Shown: piece by piece, positions 53,097-61,508 of the stretch | Layout of the letters: every line of letters begins with the position of its first letter | Numbering within the stretch: the stretch's first letter is position 1 | Made by a program: the position numbers and the translations under genes | Assembly (NCBI RefSeq): GCF_047730075.1 | Contig: NZ_CP159831.1 | Location: forward strand, 1,550,001 to 1,614,000 | DNA from: Njordibacter sp905182035 | GTDB lineage: Bacteria; Pseudomonadota; Gammaproteobacteria; Pseudomonadales; Balneatricaceae | DNA: 64,000 nt | Direction of reading: 5' to 3' | The notes under the pieces: model-generated | Databases searched by the model: none | What the model was told of the DNA's origin: nothing | Seen by the model: only the letters and a program-made list of their open reading frames with translations

Positions 53097-54305
53097 TTAT
53101 TTTATGTTCGCACCATCTGCAATCCAACGACCTAGCTGATCACGCTCGTCTTGAGTCATGCCTGTGCTGTTGCCCAATGGCATGATATAACTGGCTACAG
53201 ATTGTAAATAAATACGATCTTTATGGCGCTTAATTTGCTCAATTGAGTCAAACATCAAACCCGCAGGTGCTGTAGAAAAAGCTGCATGGGAAGGTGAAGC
53301 TGAGTGGCAAGAAGCGCAATGTGTCGCCACAATAGCGTGAGCTTGTTCTGGCGTTACACTGGCAACAACTTCAGTTCCTTCACCGGCGGTGCTTTTAGCA
53401 CTAGCACCTGGAATATGCGGTACCGTTACATAAGCCATCACCAATAAGGCTAATACCGCTGCAGGCAACGCCCAAACAAACTGCTGGCCATTATGGCGGG
53501 TATTAAAGTAATGACGAACAGCTACACTCACAAGGGATAAGCCTAACAAGATCACCCAGTTCCACTCGTGCCCATAAGTACTTGGGAAATGGCTACTGAT
53601 CATAATAAAGATTACTGGCAAGGTGAGATAGTTATTATGTCGTGAACGCAGCAAACCGTTCTTAGGCAAGGCTGGATCTGGTTCAGTGCCCGCTTCTACG
53701 GCACCTACTAAGTTTCTCTGAGCAGGCATAATTATAAAAAATACGTTACCCACCATCATGGTACCTATCACAGCGCCTACGTGCAGGTAAGCCGCACGTC
53801 CCGTCATAAATTGGCTAAAGCCCCACGATAAAAGAACTAAGAAAAGCATCAATGCCAACCCTAACAAAATTGGCTGGTGGCGCAATGAGCTCTTACACAA
53901 CAGATCGTAAACAAACCACCCAATCATCAAGCTACCTAGCCCAATGGCTACACCTGCTGCAGGAGCTACAGGAGAGCCTGGCAAAATCAAATAAGTGGCA
54001 GCATTAAGATAATACACAGTGATTAAAAGAAGCACCCCAGAAATCCATGTGCTGTAGGCTTCCCACTTAAACCAATGTAACTGTTTGGGCATGGTGGTTG
54101 GGGCTAACTTGTACTTTTGCAGGTGATAAATACCACCGCCATGAATGGCCCATAACTCACCGGCTAATTCTTGGTTCTTCACTTGGCGGTCTAGGTTATT
54201 CTCTAACCAAACAAAATAGAAAGAAGCACCGATCCAAGCAATACCCACAATCACATGCACCCAACGGATGGTTAAGTTCAACCACTCTAATAAATGAGCT
54301 TCCAT
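53097..54305 (-). CDS. puuD: Urate hydroxylase PuuD (membrane protein with cytochrome c domain)
   Basis: Membrane-bound urate oxidase of 402 residues, unrelated to classic uricase, that converts urate to 5-hydroxyisourate. Eight or so membrane segments (about 10-300) begin with WLNLTIRWVHVIVGIAWIGA, whose histidine is a likely heme ligand. A C-terminal cytochrome c domain has the CASCH heme site at about residue 330 and a distal methionine in SYIMPLGN. Electrons would enter the respiratory chain rather than give peroxide. It sits between allA and uraH. Confidence 0.93.
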   Translation of the reverse strand: MEAHLLEWLNLTIRWVHVIVGIAWIGASFYFVWLENNLDRQVKNQELAGELWAIHGGGIYHLQKYKLAPTTMPKQLHWFKWEAYSTWISGVLLLITVYYLNAATYLILPGSPVAPAAGVAIGLGSLMIGWFVYDLLCKSSLRHQPILLGLALMLFLVLLSWGFSQFMTGRAAYLHVGAVIGTMMVGNVFFIIMPAQRNLVGAVEAGTEPDPALPKNGLLRSRHNNYLTLPVIFIMISSHFPSTYGHEWNWVILLGLSLVSVAVRHYFNTRHNGQQFVWALPAAVLALLVMAYVTVPHIPGASAKSTAGEGTEVVASVTPEQAHAIVATHCASCHSASPSHAAFSTAPAGLMFDSIEQIKRHKDRIYLQSVASYIMPLGNSTGMTQDERDQLGRWIADGANIK

Positions 54306-54333
54306 AATTATTCTCTATTGTTAATTACTATTG

Positions 54334-54867
54334 TTAGCTTAAGCGGCTTAAATCATTAATAAGATCAGTCACGTCTAGCTGGCCACACTCGTCTTCATTA
54401 AACATTACCTCATTGAGGTTATTGCCTTCCCCTGCTCTATCTACCACCAAAAAGTTTTGTTCTGGGGCTAAGATCAATAACGGGTGGTGCCATACGCCAG
54501 TACTGTAGTTGACGCCCTGCTTACCATTAGATACAAAGGCTCTAATATCGGCTAATTTTGGTTCTGGTCCTGCTTTGGCAACCACTACTAAAAATGGCGT
54601 TGCGGTCAACGGCATAAAAGCTTGGCTACCTAATGGATGACGCTCCATCATGGTAATGGCAATAGGTGCAGGCCTGCTTTTACTGCTAAATATGCTAATA
54701 ATCGCATCATCTTTAGGTTGATCCGTTTTAACGGTAGCCAACTTATGGTGACGCCAAGTATAACCTTGGTTAATGCCAAATCCATCGCCCTCATGGGCCT
54801 CTATCACGTCGCCAAAATCAGCAAAGGCTTCTGCTGTTAAGGCCTCAATTATAATCGACGCAGCCAT
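54334..54867 (-). CDS. allA: Ureidoglycolate lyase
   Basis: Cupin-like enzyme of 177 residues that splits ureidoglycolate to glyoxylate and urea. It shows FADFGDVIEAHEGD, IAITMMERHPLGSQAFMPL and the late GVWHHPLLIL. Its ATG overlaps the alc stop (TAATG), consistent with one pathway and coupled translation. Urea release raises the question of urease, which is not in the window. Confidence 0.93.
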   Translation of the reverse strand: MAASIIIEALTAEAFADFGDVIEAHEGDGFGINQGYTWRHHKLATVKTDQPKDDAIISIFSSKSRPAPIAITMMERHPLGSQAFMPLTATPFLVVVAKAGPEPKLADIRAFVSNGKQGVNYSTGVWHHPLLILAPEQNFLVVDRAGEGNNLNEVMFNEDECGQLDVTDLINDLSRLS

Positions 54868-55883
54868 TAGGATGTTTTTCCTTCAGCTACGATATGGCCT
54901 TTAATACGCAGTCGAGAAACACCACCATCTGGGAAAATATTCAAACGCACGTGGGTTACAGGGCCAAGTTTCGCCACCTCATTGGTGTAACCATGTATGT
55001 GGTGCATGCTTAGCTTTTGAGATGGTAATAGTTCAGGCCAGTATAGGCTTTGGGCTGCCATTTGTTCATCACTACCACCTTCTACAAAGGCTGCTTGAAT
55101 AGAGCAAGAATCTGGAAAGTTGCCCTTAAAGTGTGCGGTGTCGACTTCAATTTCACTCACAGCACCCGCGTGACCTAGAGCAATTATCACCCAATCAAAG
55201 CCTGGAATACGACGGCGAGCGGTTTCCCAGCCATCACCCATGTTAATGCCACGGCCCGGGGCTAAAATATTATCCATAGTGCCAAAGTGTTCATTGCTGC
55301 ACAGCAACGCACGTCCTCCGTTACCCATGGCCGCAAGATCAACTAAATTATTGGCTTCTTCTGCCCAATCTTTAACCACCTCACCATAAATGCGCAAACG
55401 GGCAACACCACCGTCCGGGTACATATGGAAGCGCACATGGCTGAATACTTCATCACAGTTAATGGCTTCAATATGGTGGCTGTCACCTTGAAGGTTTAAC
55501 GCAGGCAGTACTTGTTGCCACTTAGTATCATCTGTTGGGTCACCTTCTGCCATGTAACACGCTTCCAGAGACACGCTAGGTGCATAGTTACCGGTAAAGA
55601 AGCTGGTATCAATGTTAAGACCACGGATACGGCCCGGCAAACCTAAACGCACGGTGCAATGGTCGTGGCCTTGTTGGCGCTTACGGCGAGATTCCCAGCC
55701 ATCCATCCACTTGCCATTATCGTCATAAACCCCTTCTTTCCACACAGGATCGTGGCTTTGTAGCATACGGCTCATTTCGGCGAAAAAATCATCTGTACAA
55801 TGAATAGCCTCAGCACCTATGCGTGCGTCGGCCAAATTAGTCATACGAGCGTAGGGGTTATTCGGTCGTTGTTGGTCAGTCAT
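54867..55883 (-). CDS. alc: Allantoicase
   Basis: Enzyme of 338 residues that hydrolyses allantoate to ureidoglycolate and urea. It consists of two repeated jelly-roll domains: the first has PDGGVARLRIYGEV at about residue 150, the second PDGGVSRLRIKGH near the C-terminus. The N-terminus contains NPYARMTNLADARIGAEA. It lies 25 bases after uraD. Choice of allantoicase plus AllA means urea, not ammonia, is the product. Confidence 0.95.
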   Translation of the reverse strand: MTDQQRPNNPYARMTNLADARIGAEAIHCTDDFFAEMSRMLQSHDPVWKEGVYDDNGKWMDGWESRRKRQQGHDHCTVRLGLPGRIRGLNIDTSFFTGNYAPSVSLEACYMAEGDPTDDTKWQQVLPALNLQGDSHHIEAINCDEVFSHVRFHMYPDGGVARLRIYGEVVKDWAEEANNLVDLAAMGNGGRALLCSNEHFGTMDNILAPGRGINMGDGWETARRRIPGFDWVIIALGHAGAVSEIEVDTAHFKGNFPDSCSIQAAFVEGGSDEQMAAQSLYWPELLPSQKLSMHHIHGYTNEVAKLGPVTHVRLNIFPDGGVSRLRIKGHIVAEGKTS

Positions 55884-55908
55884 GGTGTGTCCTATTAATA
55901 AATACAGA

Positions 55909-56424
55909 TTACATATCGGCCATGCGAAAGCTGGCGATTTTGTTAATTTCAGTTAGCGCTTGAGCAAATTCAACGTCTGCAACGTGATGAATACGTGTTT
56001 CAAATGCCCCTAAAATTTGATGCCTATCACTACCTTTCACGGCCTTAATAAAGGGAAAATCAAACTTGGTTTTATACGCTTCATTTAATTGCGTAAAACG
56101 GGCAAACTCTGCTGCAGTGCATTCGCTAATACCAGCACCAGCCTGTTCAGAAGTAGACGCAGCGGTAAGGTCGCCACGAATAGCGGCTTTGCCAGCTAAA
56201 TCTGGATGAGCACAAATCAGCGCTAGCTGTTGGTGCTTAGTCGCTCCCAACAAAATCTGTTGAAATACCGCTAAAAGTGCGTCGGCATCATTTAAATTCG
56301 CAGGCAACCCTAAATCAAACACCTCTTCAGCAACCCAAGGCGAATGCTCATAAAGGTCTTTAAAGTGCTCAACAAAGTCCTTTCGAGTCATTTGGCTAGG
56401 CGTACAGGTGGATAATAATCTCAT
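55909..56424 (-). CDS. uraD: OHCU decarboxylase
   Basis: Enzyme of 171 residues that converts 2-oxo-4-hydroxy-4-carboxy-5-ureidoimidazoline to (S)-allantoin. The catalytic histidine lies in ALICAHPDLAGKAA; other conserved parts are SEQAGAG, LNEAYKTKFDFPFI and the C-terminal GAFETRIHH. The open frame extends into puuE, but the ATG at 56424 begins 7 bases past the puuE stop and gives a normal length. No clear ribosome site is seen, suggesting coupling to puuE. Confidence 0.93.
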   Translation of the reverse strand: MRLLSTCTPSQMTRKDFVEHFKDLYEHSPWVAEEVFDLGLPANLNDADALLAVFQQILLGATKHQQLALICAHPDLAGKAAIRGDLTAASTSEQAGAGISECTAAEFARFTQLNEAYKTKFDFPFIKAVKGSDRHQILGAFETRIHHVADVEFAQALTEINKIASFRMADM

Positions 56425-56431
56425 GTTAGTT

Positions 56432-57373
56432 TTACACTTTAATTTTAGCGGCACTATCAGACGCTGGATGATACTGCTGCCAATGACGTGCGATATCAAT
56501 GCGCCGTGCACACCAAACATCGTCAAACTGACCCACATACTCTAAAAAGCGTTGAATGCCCTTAAGCCTTGCTGGGCGGCCCAACAAACGACAATGCATA
56601 CCAATAGATAACATTTTAGGTGCCGTGGCACCCTCTTCGTAAAGTACATCAAAAGCATCTTTCAGATATTGGAAGAACTGTTCACTGGTATGGAAGCCTT
56701 GGGGTGTAGCAAAACGCATGTCATTAGTGTCTAAGGTATAAGGAATTACCAAATGAGGCTTACCTTCACCGCTGGTACCGCGGCTCCAAAAAGGCAGGTC
56801 ATCACTATAATCATCAGAATCGTAAGCAAAACCACCCTCTTCCATTACTAGGTCTCGGGTATTGGGACTATTGCGCCCTGTGTACCAACCTAAAGGACGT
56901 TCGCCAGTAACTTGGGTGAGGATGTTAATAGCCTCAAGCATGTGCTTTCGTTCTAGCTCAAGGTCCATGTATTGGTAATCGATCCAGCGTAAACCATGGC
57001 TACAAATTTCATGGCCACGTGAATGCATTTCTTGCACTACTGCCGGGTGGCGTTGAGCCGCCATAGCAACAGCAAAAATGGTAAGGGGTATATCGTGTTT
57101 TTTGAACAGATCTAAAATACGCCATACACCTGCACGGCTGCCGTATTCGTAAATAGATTCCATGCTAGGGTGGCGCACTCCCTGGTACGGCTGCACACCA
57201 ATAATTTCAGATAAAAACGCTTCAGACTCGCTATCACCATGCAATACACAGCGTTCACTACCTTCTTCATAATTGAGTACAAAAGACAAAGCCAGACGGG
57301 CTTTATTGGGCCATTCTACTTTGGGTGGTTGGCCATTATAGCCAATCAGATCTCTAGGATATGCGTCGGTCAT
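56432..57373 (-). CDS. puuE: Allantoinase, polysaccharide-deacetylase type
   Basis: Enzyme of 313 residues that hydrolyses allantoin to allantoate. It belongs to the NodB-type deacetylase fold, not the zinc amidohydrolase class. It shows the start YPRDLIGYNGQPPKVEWP, SFVLNYEEGSE, GSRAGVWRILDLF, SHGLRWIDYQ and the late SIGMHCRLLGRPARL. The frame runs further back to 57430, but the ATG at 57373 has a GGAAGC site and the family start. It is the first gene of the six-enzyme urate operon. Confidence 0.95.
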   Translation of the reverse strand: MTDAYPRDLIGYNGQPPKVEWPNKARLALSFVLNYEEGSERCVLHGDSESEAFLSEIIGVQPYQGVRHPSMESIYEYGSRAGVWRILDLFKKHDIPLTIFAVAMAAQRHPAVVQEMHSRGHEICSHGLRWIDYQYMDLELERKHMLEAINILTQVTGERPLGWYTGRNSPNTRDLVMEEGGFAYDSDDYSDDLPFWSRGTSGEGKPHLVIPYTLDTNDMRFATPQGFHTSEQFFQYLKDAFDVLYEEGATAPKMLSIGMHCRLLGRPARLKGIQRFLEYVGQFDDVWCARRIDIARHWQQYHPASDSAAKIKV

Positions 57374-57398
57374 TGAGCTTCCATTTTTATTGTACATA

Positions 57399-57414
57399 AT
57401 ATTGTATACAATAT
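57399..57414. promoter_or_regulatory. GntR-type operator upstream of puuE
   Basis: ATATTGTATACAATAT is a perfect 16-base palindrome 26 bases before the puuE start, and TTGTACATAA next to it repeats part of the half-site. The core TTGTATACAA is the form bound by FadR/FCD-class GntR repressors. The operon's own last gene encodes such a regulator, so autoregulation and repression in the absence of urate or allantoin is the simple reading. Confidence 0.7.
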
Positions 57415-57598
57415 AAGTGAAGATGAACAAAAATGCCAGCTTTAAGGGAGCTAACTAGGATAACAGTGACTTATCGAAACTCAATATTAACTGTTTCAGA
57501 TGTGGCCAAATTCACTTGAGCATTGCAGTTAACATTGTGTCTCCATATTAAGATGGTATTGTTTTTACCGTATTTTTGGCGTCTGTCATTATGGTAGG

Positions 57599-57639
57599 CG
57601 GCATATAACACGCCTTTTTAAAAAACCTGTTATATGCCG
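57599..57639. repeat. Perfect 12-base inverted repeat at the 3' end of the frameshifted monooxygenase gene
   Basis: CGGCATATAACA (57599-57610) and TGTTATATGCCG (57628-57639) pair perfectly around a 17-base loop that itself contains TTTTTAAAAA. The right arm covers the stop codon of the conserved monooxygenase frame. It may act as a terminator or be a remnant of a recombination site; it is too short and too regular for a typical integron attC. Confidence 0.7.
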
Positions 57640-57947
57640 TAATCCCATTCTACTTTTGAAAAGTAGCACCTTAAAACATTTATACCAGTAGTTATGACAG
57701 GATTTTTGAGCGTCTAGGTGCTCTGCGTTCGCTTTCCAGTGTTTAATCGACTCTAGATCTGCCCAGTAGGAAACCGTTATACCAACATCCGCTCTTGCTG
57801 CTTCCACCCCCAAAAAGCCAGGTTGTTGTTCTGCTAGCTCAACCATCCTATTGGCCATTTCATCATATCCATGATCACCATTTGTGCGTGTAGAAGTAAA
57901 AATAACAGCAAAATAGGGCGGTTGGGGGGGGTATTAGCAATAATCAA
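57630..57947 (-). pseudogene. Frameshifted antibiotic-biosynthesis-monooxygenase (ABM) family gene
   Basis: An 89-codon frame (57589-57858) covers only the middle of the gene. Directly upstream and in the same frame the DNA still reads PYFAVIFTSTRTNGDHGYDE, the first strand of the ABM fold, but without a start. A start frame (MIIANTPP from a TTG at 57947) joins it only if the run of eight G at 57924-57931 had nine. Near 57668 one extra base shifts the end: the next frame gives KVEWDYGI and a stop at 57630, as in intact homologues. Two single-base indels in about 105 codons suggest decay, or sequencing error at the homopolymer. Homologues are small dimeric proteins of uncertain function. Confidence 0.65.
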
Positions 57948-58017
57948 CGCACCGCAACCCAAACCCTTACTGCTATAATGGCCCTCACTCTCTTTACGAC
58001 GACCTATCCGGGCCTCT

Positions 58018-59316
58018 ATGCCATTTTTAAACCTTGGATTGTGTAAACCTATTGTACAAGCTATTGAAGACTTAGGTTATACAACCCCTACCCCAATCCA
58101 GAAACAAGCTATCGCCATCATTATTTCTGGCAAAGACCTCATTGCCACCGCTCAAACTGGTACCGGCAAAACCGCCGCGTTTGTGCTACCGATATTAGAA
58201 ATATTTAACAAACAGCGTCAATTGCGTGGTAAACGCATACGCGCACTTATCCTTACCCCTACACGGGAATTAGCGGTTCAGGTAGCTGCCAATGTTGCTG
58301 ACTATAGTAAACACCTAACCCTAAGCTCCATGGCTGTTTATGGCGGCATTGACACGGAGCCACAAAAGCAGCGCTTAAGCGAGGGCATTGATATTTTAGT
58401 GGCCACACCTGGCAGGTTACTTGATTTGGCTCATCAGCGTGCACTGTATTTTGATGAACTTGAAGTACTGGTATTAGATGAAGCAGACAGAATGGTGGAT
58501 ATGGGTTTTGGTGCTGAGATCAACAAAATTATTGAGCGCTTACCTGAAGCCCGTCAGAACCTATTGTTTTCTGCCACTATGAGTGACGAGGTTCTTGCCC
58601 TAGTCGATGGGTTTTCTGATGGTGCAATGAGCAGCACAGCTGTTGAATTGTCTATTTCGCCAAAAACAACCACCGCACCCAATATTGAACAGTGGCTGAT
58701 TACCGTAGATAAAGACAGAAAGTCTGCATTGCTTAGTCATTTAATTACCGACCAAAAATGGGATCAGGCGCTTATTTTTATCGAGAAAAAACACGGTGCT
58801 GCTAAACTAGTAGACCAGCTTTCAAAGCGTGATATCGTAGCCGATGCCATCCATGGTGATAAAAGCCAGGCATCTCGCGAGAAGATTCTGGCCGATTTTA
58901 AATCTGGCAAACTAAAATATCTAGTCGCCACAGGCGTTGCCGCACGAGGCATAGACATTGGTGAGCTTAGCCGCGTGGTTAACTATGACATGCCATTTAA
59001 GCCAGAAGAATACATTCACCGAATTGGCCGAACGGGCCGTGCAGGTGCAGCGGGCGAAGCTATCTCCTTTGTAGCCTGGGGTGATTTTAAAAATCTATGT
59101 GCCATTGAAAGTCGTTTAAACCACGTTATAAACCGCAAAGAAGTTGACGGCTTTCCGGTTAGAAAGGTGGTGCCTGTTTCAATTTTGAATTATGTCCGAA
59201 AAAACAAACCACCCCAGCCTAAATACCATTCTCAAGACAGAGCACCAAGCAATACCTCAGCCACCAAAGCAGAGCATGGACCAGAGACTAGAAAGAACAA
59301 AAACATTTGGGGTTAA
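58018..59316 (+). CDS. DEAD-box ATP-dependent RNA helicase (RhlE-like)
   Basis: RNA helicase of 432 residues. Motifs appear in order: Q motif (GYTTPTPIQKQA), Walker A AQTGTGKTAA, PTRELAVQ, TPGRLLDL, DEAD (VLDEADRM), SAT, then the second RecA domain with ARGIDIGE and HRIGRTGRAG. The C-terminus is a short basic tail. Bacterial members help ribosome assembly and RNA decay, often at low temperature. The exact subgroup (RhlE, SrmB or DbpA) is not fixed by sequence alone; the core best resembles RhlE. Confidence 0.93.
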   Translation: MPFLNLGLCKPIVQAIEDLGYTTPTPIQKQAIAIIISGKDLIATAQTGTGKTAAFVLPILEIFNKQRQLRGKRIRALILTPTRELAVQVAANVADYSKHLTLSSMAVYGGIDTEPQKQRLSEGIDILVATPGRLLDLAHQRALYFDELEVLVLDEADRMVDMGFGAEINKIIERLPEARQNLLFSATMSDEVLALVDGFSDGAMSSTAVELSISPKTTTAPNIEQWLITVDKDRKSALLSHLITDQKWDQALIFIEKKHGAAKLVDQLSKRDIVADAIHGDKSQASREKILADFKSGKLKYLVATGVAARGIDIGELSRVVNYDMPFKPEEYIHRIGRTGRAGAAGEAISFVAWGDFKNLCAIESRLNHVINRKEVDGFPVRKVVPVSILNYVRKNKPPQPKYHSQDRAPSNTSATKAEHGPETRKNKNIWG

Positions 59317-59360
59317 TAACATGAAGGGGGCACTACCCCTTTATAAAACACTTTAACAAG

Positions 59361-60212
59361 CTATCCTGTTTCAACAGGCAGAGAATGACTCATACCCCAT
59401 TCAGCCCAGCTGCCGTCATATAGAAAATGGTCTCTCTTTCCGGTTTGTGCCAATGCTAAGTTTAAGATAGCTGCAGTGATTCCTGATCCACAACTCGTAA
59501 TCACTGGTTTACTGATATCAACACCGGCTGCTAGAAAAGTGGCGCACAGTTCATCTGAACTTTTCATAGTATGGTCATCGTGCAAAAGTGTTTTAAAAAA
59601 CAAATTTTTTGACCCTGGTATATGCCCTGATCGCAGTCCTTTGCGGGGTTCTGGATCTATGCCTGAAAATCGTCCAGGTGCTCGTGCATCTATAATTTCG
59701 TGGTCGTTAGATTTTGAGGCTTCCGCAACTTGGGTGGCATCCTTCATCATCGGTCGTTGATTACATTTAATGATGTGACAACGCTCTGGCAGGATGATTC
59801 CATTGTCTGTCTTTCGTCCCTCAGCCCTCCATTTTGGTAGGCCGCCATCTAGTACAGACACACTATCTAAGCCCATTAATTTAAAAAGCCACCAGACCCG
59901 CGCAGCCGAAAAAAGACCAGCCCCGTCATAGACCACCACCTGATGTGAATCACTTATACCCATTGCACCCAAGCAAACGGAAAATGTCTTTATTGATGGG
60001 GCCATATGCGGCAAATCGGACGTCTCATCACAGATTTTATCAATGTCAAAAAATAGTGCTCCCGGAATATGTGACGCACTATATTCAGCATAGGCATTAC
60101 GCTGCATGTTAGGTAAATACCAGGACGCATCTAAGAGTTTTAAATTAGCGTCCTCAATGTGGGTATCTAACCACTGAGTGGAAACAACTGCTTGAGTGTC
60201 ATTGTAGAGCAT
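59361..60212 (-). CDS. sseA: 3-Mercaptopyruvate/thiosulfate sulfurtransferase (two rhodanese domains)
   Basis: Protein of 283 residues with two rhodanese domains. The N-terminal one is inactive (VVVYDGAGLFSAARVWW), and the C-terminal one has the active cysteine in SCGSGITAA. A CGSG-x-T loop is typical of mercaptopyruvate sulfurtransferases rather than thiosulfate rhodaneses (CRKG). The linker contains SGIDPEPRKGLRSGHIPGS. It moves sulfane sulfur from mercaptopyruvate to acceptors such as thiols or cyanide. It is convergent with the helicase gene. Confidence 0.9.
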   Translation of the reverse strand: MLYNDTQAVVSTQWLDTHIEDANLKLLDASWYLPNMQRNAYAEYSASHIPGALFFDIDKICDETSDLPHMAPSIKTFSVCLGAMGISDSHQVVVYDGAGLFSAARVWWLFKLMGLDSVSVLDGGLPKWRAEGRKTDNGIILPERCHIIKCNQRPMMKDATQVAEASKSNDHEIIDARAPGRFSGIDPEPRKGLRSGHIPGSKNLFFKTLLHDDHTMKSSDELCATFLAAGVDISKPVITSCGSGITAAILNLALAQTGKRDHFLYDGSWAEWGMSHSLPVETG

Positions 60213-60531
60213 ATAAATCCTTGATATCTAATTATGAAACCCTCCCCAAGGTTGCTGCCGAGTTTGAGGAAAATCTACTTCGCCCCTTAGCTGTGAGAAA
60301 CGCTGGAAGCAAAAATCATTGACGTAATACTATAAGCATACAACATCAATATCTAAAACGATCCTAGCCTTGGGATATTGAATAGTTATACGCCATTCGA
60401 GTTACAAAAAGGCAGGCCCTAAGTTCACTTCATTAAAAATACCGGCCATGCTGATGTTAGAGCCTGTGATAGACCATAGCTAACGTCGGGCTTGGCAGCG
60501 AGTGATGCCGACAACAGCACTGTGTCATTCA
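60213..60531. other. Intergenic region upstream of sseA
   Basis: 319 bases with no gene I can support. It should contain the sseA promoter. Near 60500-60531 an imperfect hairpin (GACACAG / CTGTTGTC on the minus strand) follows the stop codon of the small gene at 60532 and may end its transcript. Confidence 0.4.
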
Positions 60532-60825
60532 TTAGCCGTCACGCTTTTTTACCATTTCTGCACTTTCTGCATGCCCCATTGGATCGCCTATTGTATCTTC
60601 GTTTATACGGCGAACTCCAAAGGTTATTGTTGGGGGGATGCCCATTCCAAGTTCTATGTCACTAACTCGATAGTTCGACCCTTTATCCTGCAATAATAGA
60701 TTGACCTTTTCTTGTTTTTCGACTGCCTTAATTATTGTATTTGCTATTACCTCATCGCTACTAAAACTAGTAACCGACTCACTAACTCTGCCGCTGATTT
60801 CTTTAGCCTTATCCAAAATTCCCAT
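60532..60825 (-). CDS. Small protein of unknown function
   Basis: 97-residue frame starting MGILDKAKEISGRVSESV at 60825, where AAAGGA sits 7 bases before the ATG; the longer frame to 60918 lacks a ribosome site. The N-terminal 20 residues form an amphipathic helix; the middle (EKVNLLLQDKGSNYRVSDIE) and end (IGDPMGHAESAEMVKKRDG) are hydrophilic. There is no membrane segment and no cysteine. I do not recognise the family. Its neighbours give no operon context. Confidence 0.6.
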   Translation of the reverse strand: MGILDKAKEISGRVSESVTSFSSDEVIANTIIKAVEKQEKVNLLLQDKGSNYRVSDIELGMGIPPTITFGVRRINEDTIGDPMGHAESAEMVKKRDG

Positions 60826-60953
60826 TTGATTTTCCTTTATTTTGTTCTCAACTAAACGTTGAGTTTTTATTGAATAACGCCGCCAACATAGGCGCGCCGG
60901 AGCTTCAGATAAAAGCAAAAATGCTTTGCCTCGTTAAGATGCCCTTATGAGGA

Positions 60954-61292
60954 TTATGCCGAAATTTCTGCCTTAGGGTTAACTCCATAAATATTTCTTC
61001 CGCCGCTATCTTGAGCTAAGAAAAGGATTAAAATAATGAAGCCAATAAGAGGAATTAAAACTAGCAACTGCCACCACCCAGAGCGACCTGTATCATGCAG
61101 CCTTCTTGTCGTAATGCTAATGCTTGGAACAAGCAGCACAAGACTGACTAGCGCTGAAATTACATCCAAACCAAATACAACTAGGGTAATATTGATCATC
61201 ATATAAATAAGTACGAACGTCCAATATTCTTTTCTAAAAGCTCGGCCAGTAAAATCAGCATATTTTTTTAATGCGCCTACAAAATAATCCAT
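60954..61292 (-). CDS. DUF805-family membrane protein
   Basis: Inner-membrane protein of 112 residues with about four hydrophobic segments and the DUF805 marks FTGRAFRKEYWTF, SISITTRRLHDTGRSGWW and a final GGRNIYGVNP. The function of the family is unknown. The start is preceded by a tetranucleotide repeat 37 bases upstream that may affect its promoter. Such small genes are common as mobile cassettes, but no attC site was established here. Confidence 0.88.
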   Translation of the reverse strand: MDYFVGALKKYADFTGRAFRKEYWTFVLIYMMINITLVVFGLDVISALVSLVLLVPSISITTRRLHDTGRSGWWQLLVLIPLIGFIILILFLAQDSGGRNIYGVNPKAEISA

Positions 61293-61328
61293 TTTTAAAT
61301 CTCTATGTGGTTGATGAACCGTTAGAAC

Positions 61329-61356
61329 CTAACTAACTAACTAACTAACTAACTAA
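61329..61356. repeat. (CTAA)7 tetranucleotide repeat
   Basis: Seven exact copies of CTAA lie 37 to 64 bases upstream of the DUF805 start, between that gene and the terminator after the DUF924 gene. Tetranucleotide tracts of this length can change copy number by slippage. In this position that would alter promoter spacing rather than a reading frame. Confidence 0.9.
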
Positions 61357-61433
61357 TTATTTATGTAACTGTGCAGTTCTCTTAAGCCTTTGAAAAGTAT
61401 AGGTGTTGATTTCTGAATTGCCAGCCCAGTTGT

Positions 61434-61455
61434 AAAAAAGAGCGCCTAGCGCTCC
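61434..61455 (-). terminator. Terminator after the DUF924 gene
   Basis: On the minus strand GAGCGC-TAG-GCGCTC is followed by a run of six T. It lies about 55 bases past the DUF924 stop codon. Confidence 0.8.
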
Positions 61456-61508
61456 TTAATTTTATAAACAGGCTATGCTGTATGCATATACCACATCACC
61501 ACCACACC

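Noticed and set aside
60826..60953. A possible integron attC site (GGCGGCGTTAT end with TTAACGAGGC start on the minus strand)
   Set aside because: The core sites do not fit RYYYAAC/GTTRRRY and the arms pair over only about five bases; no integrase is in the window.
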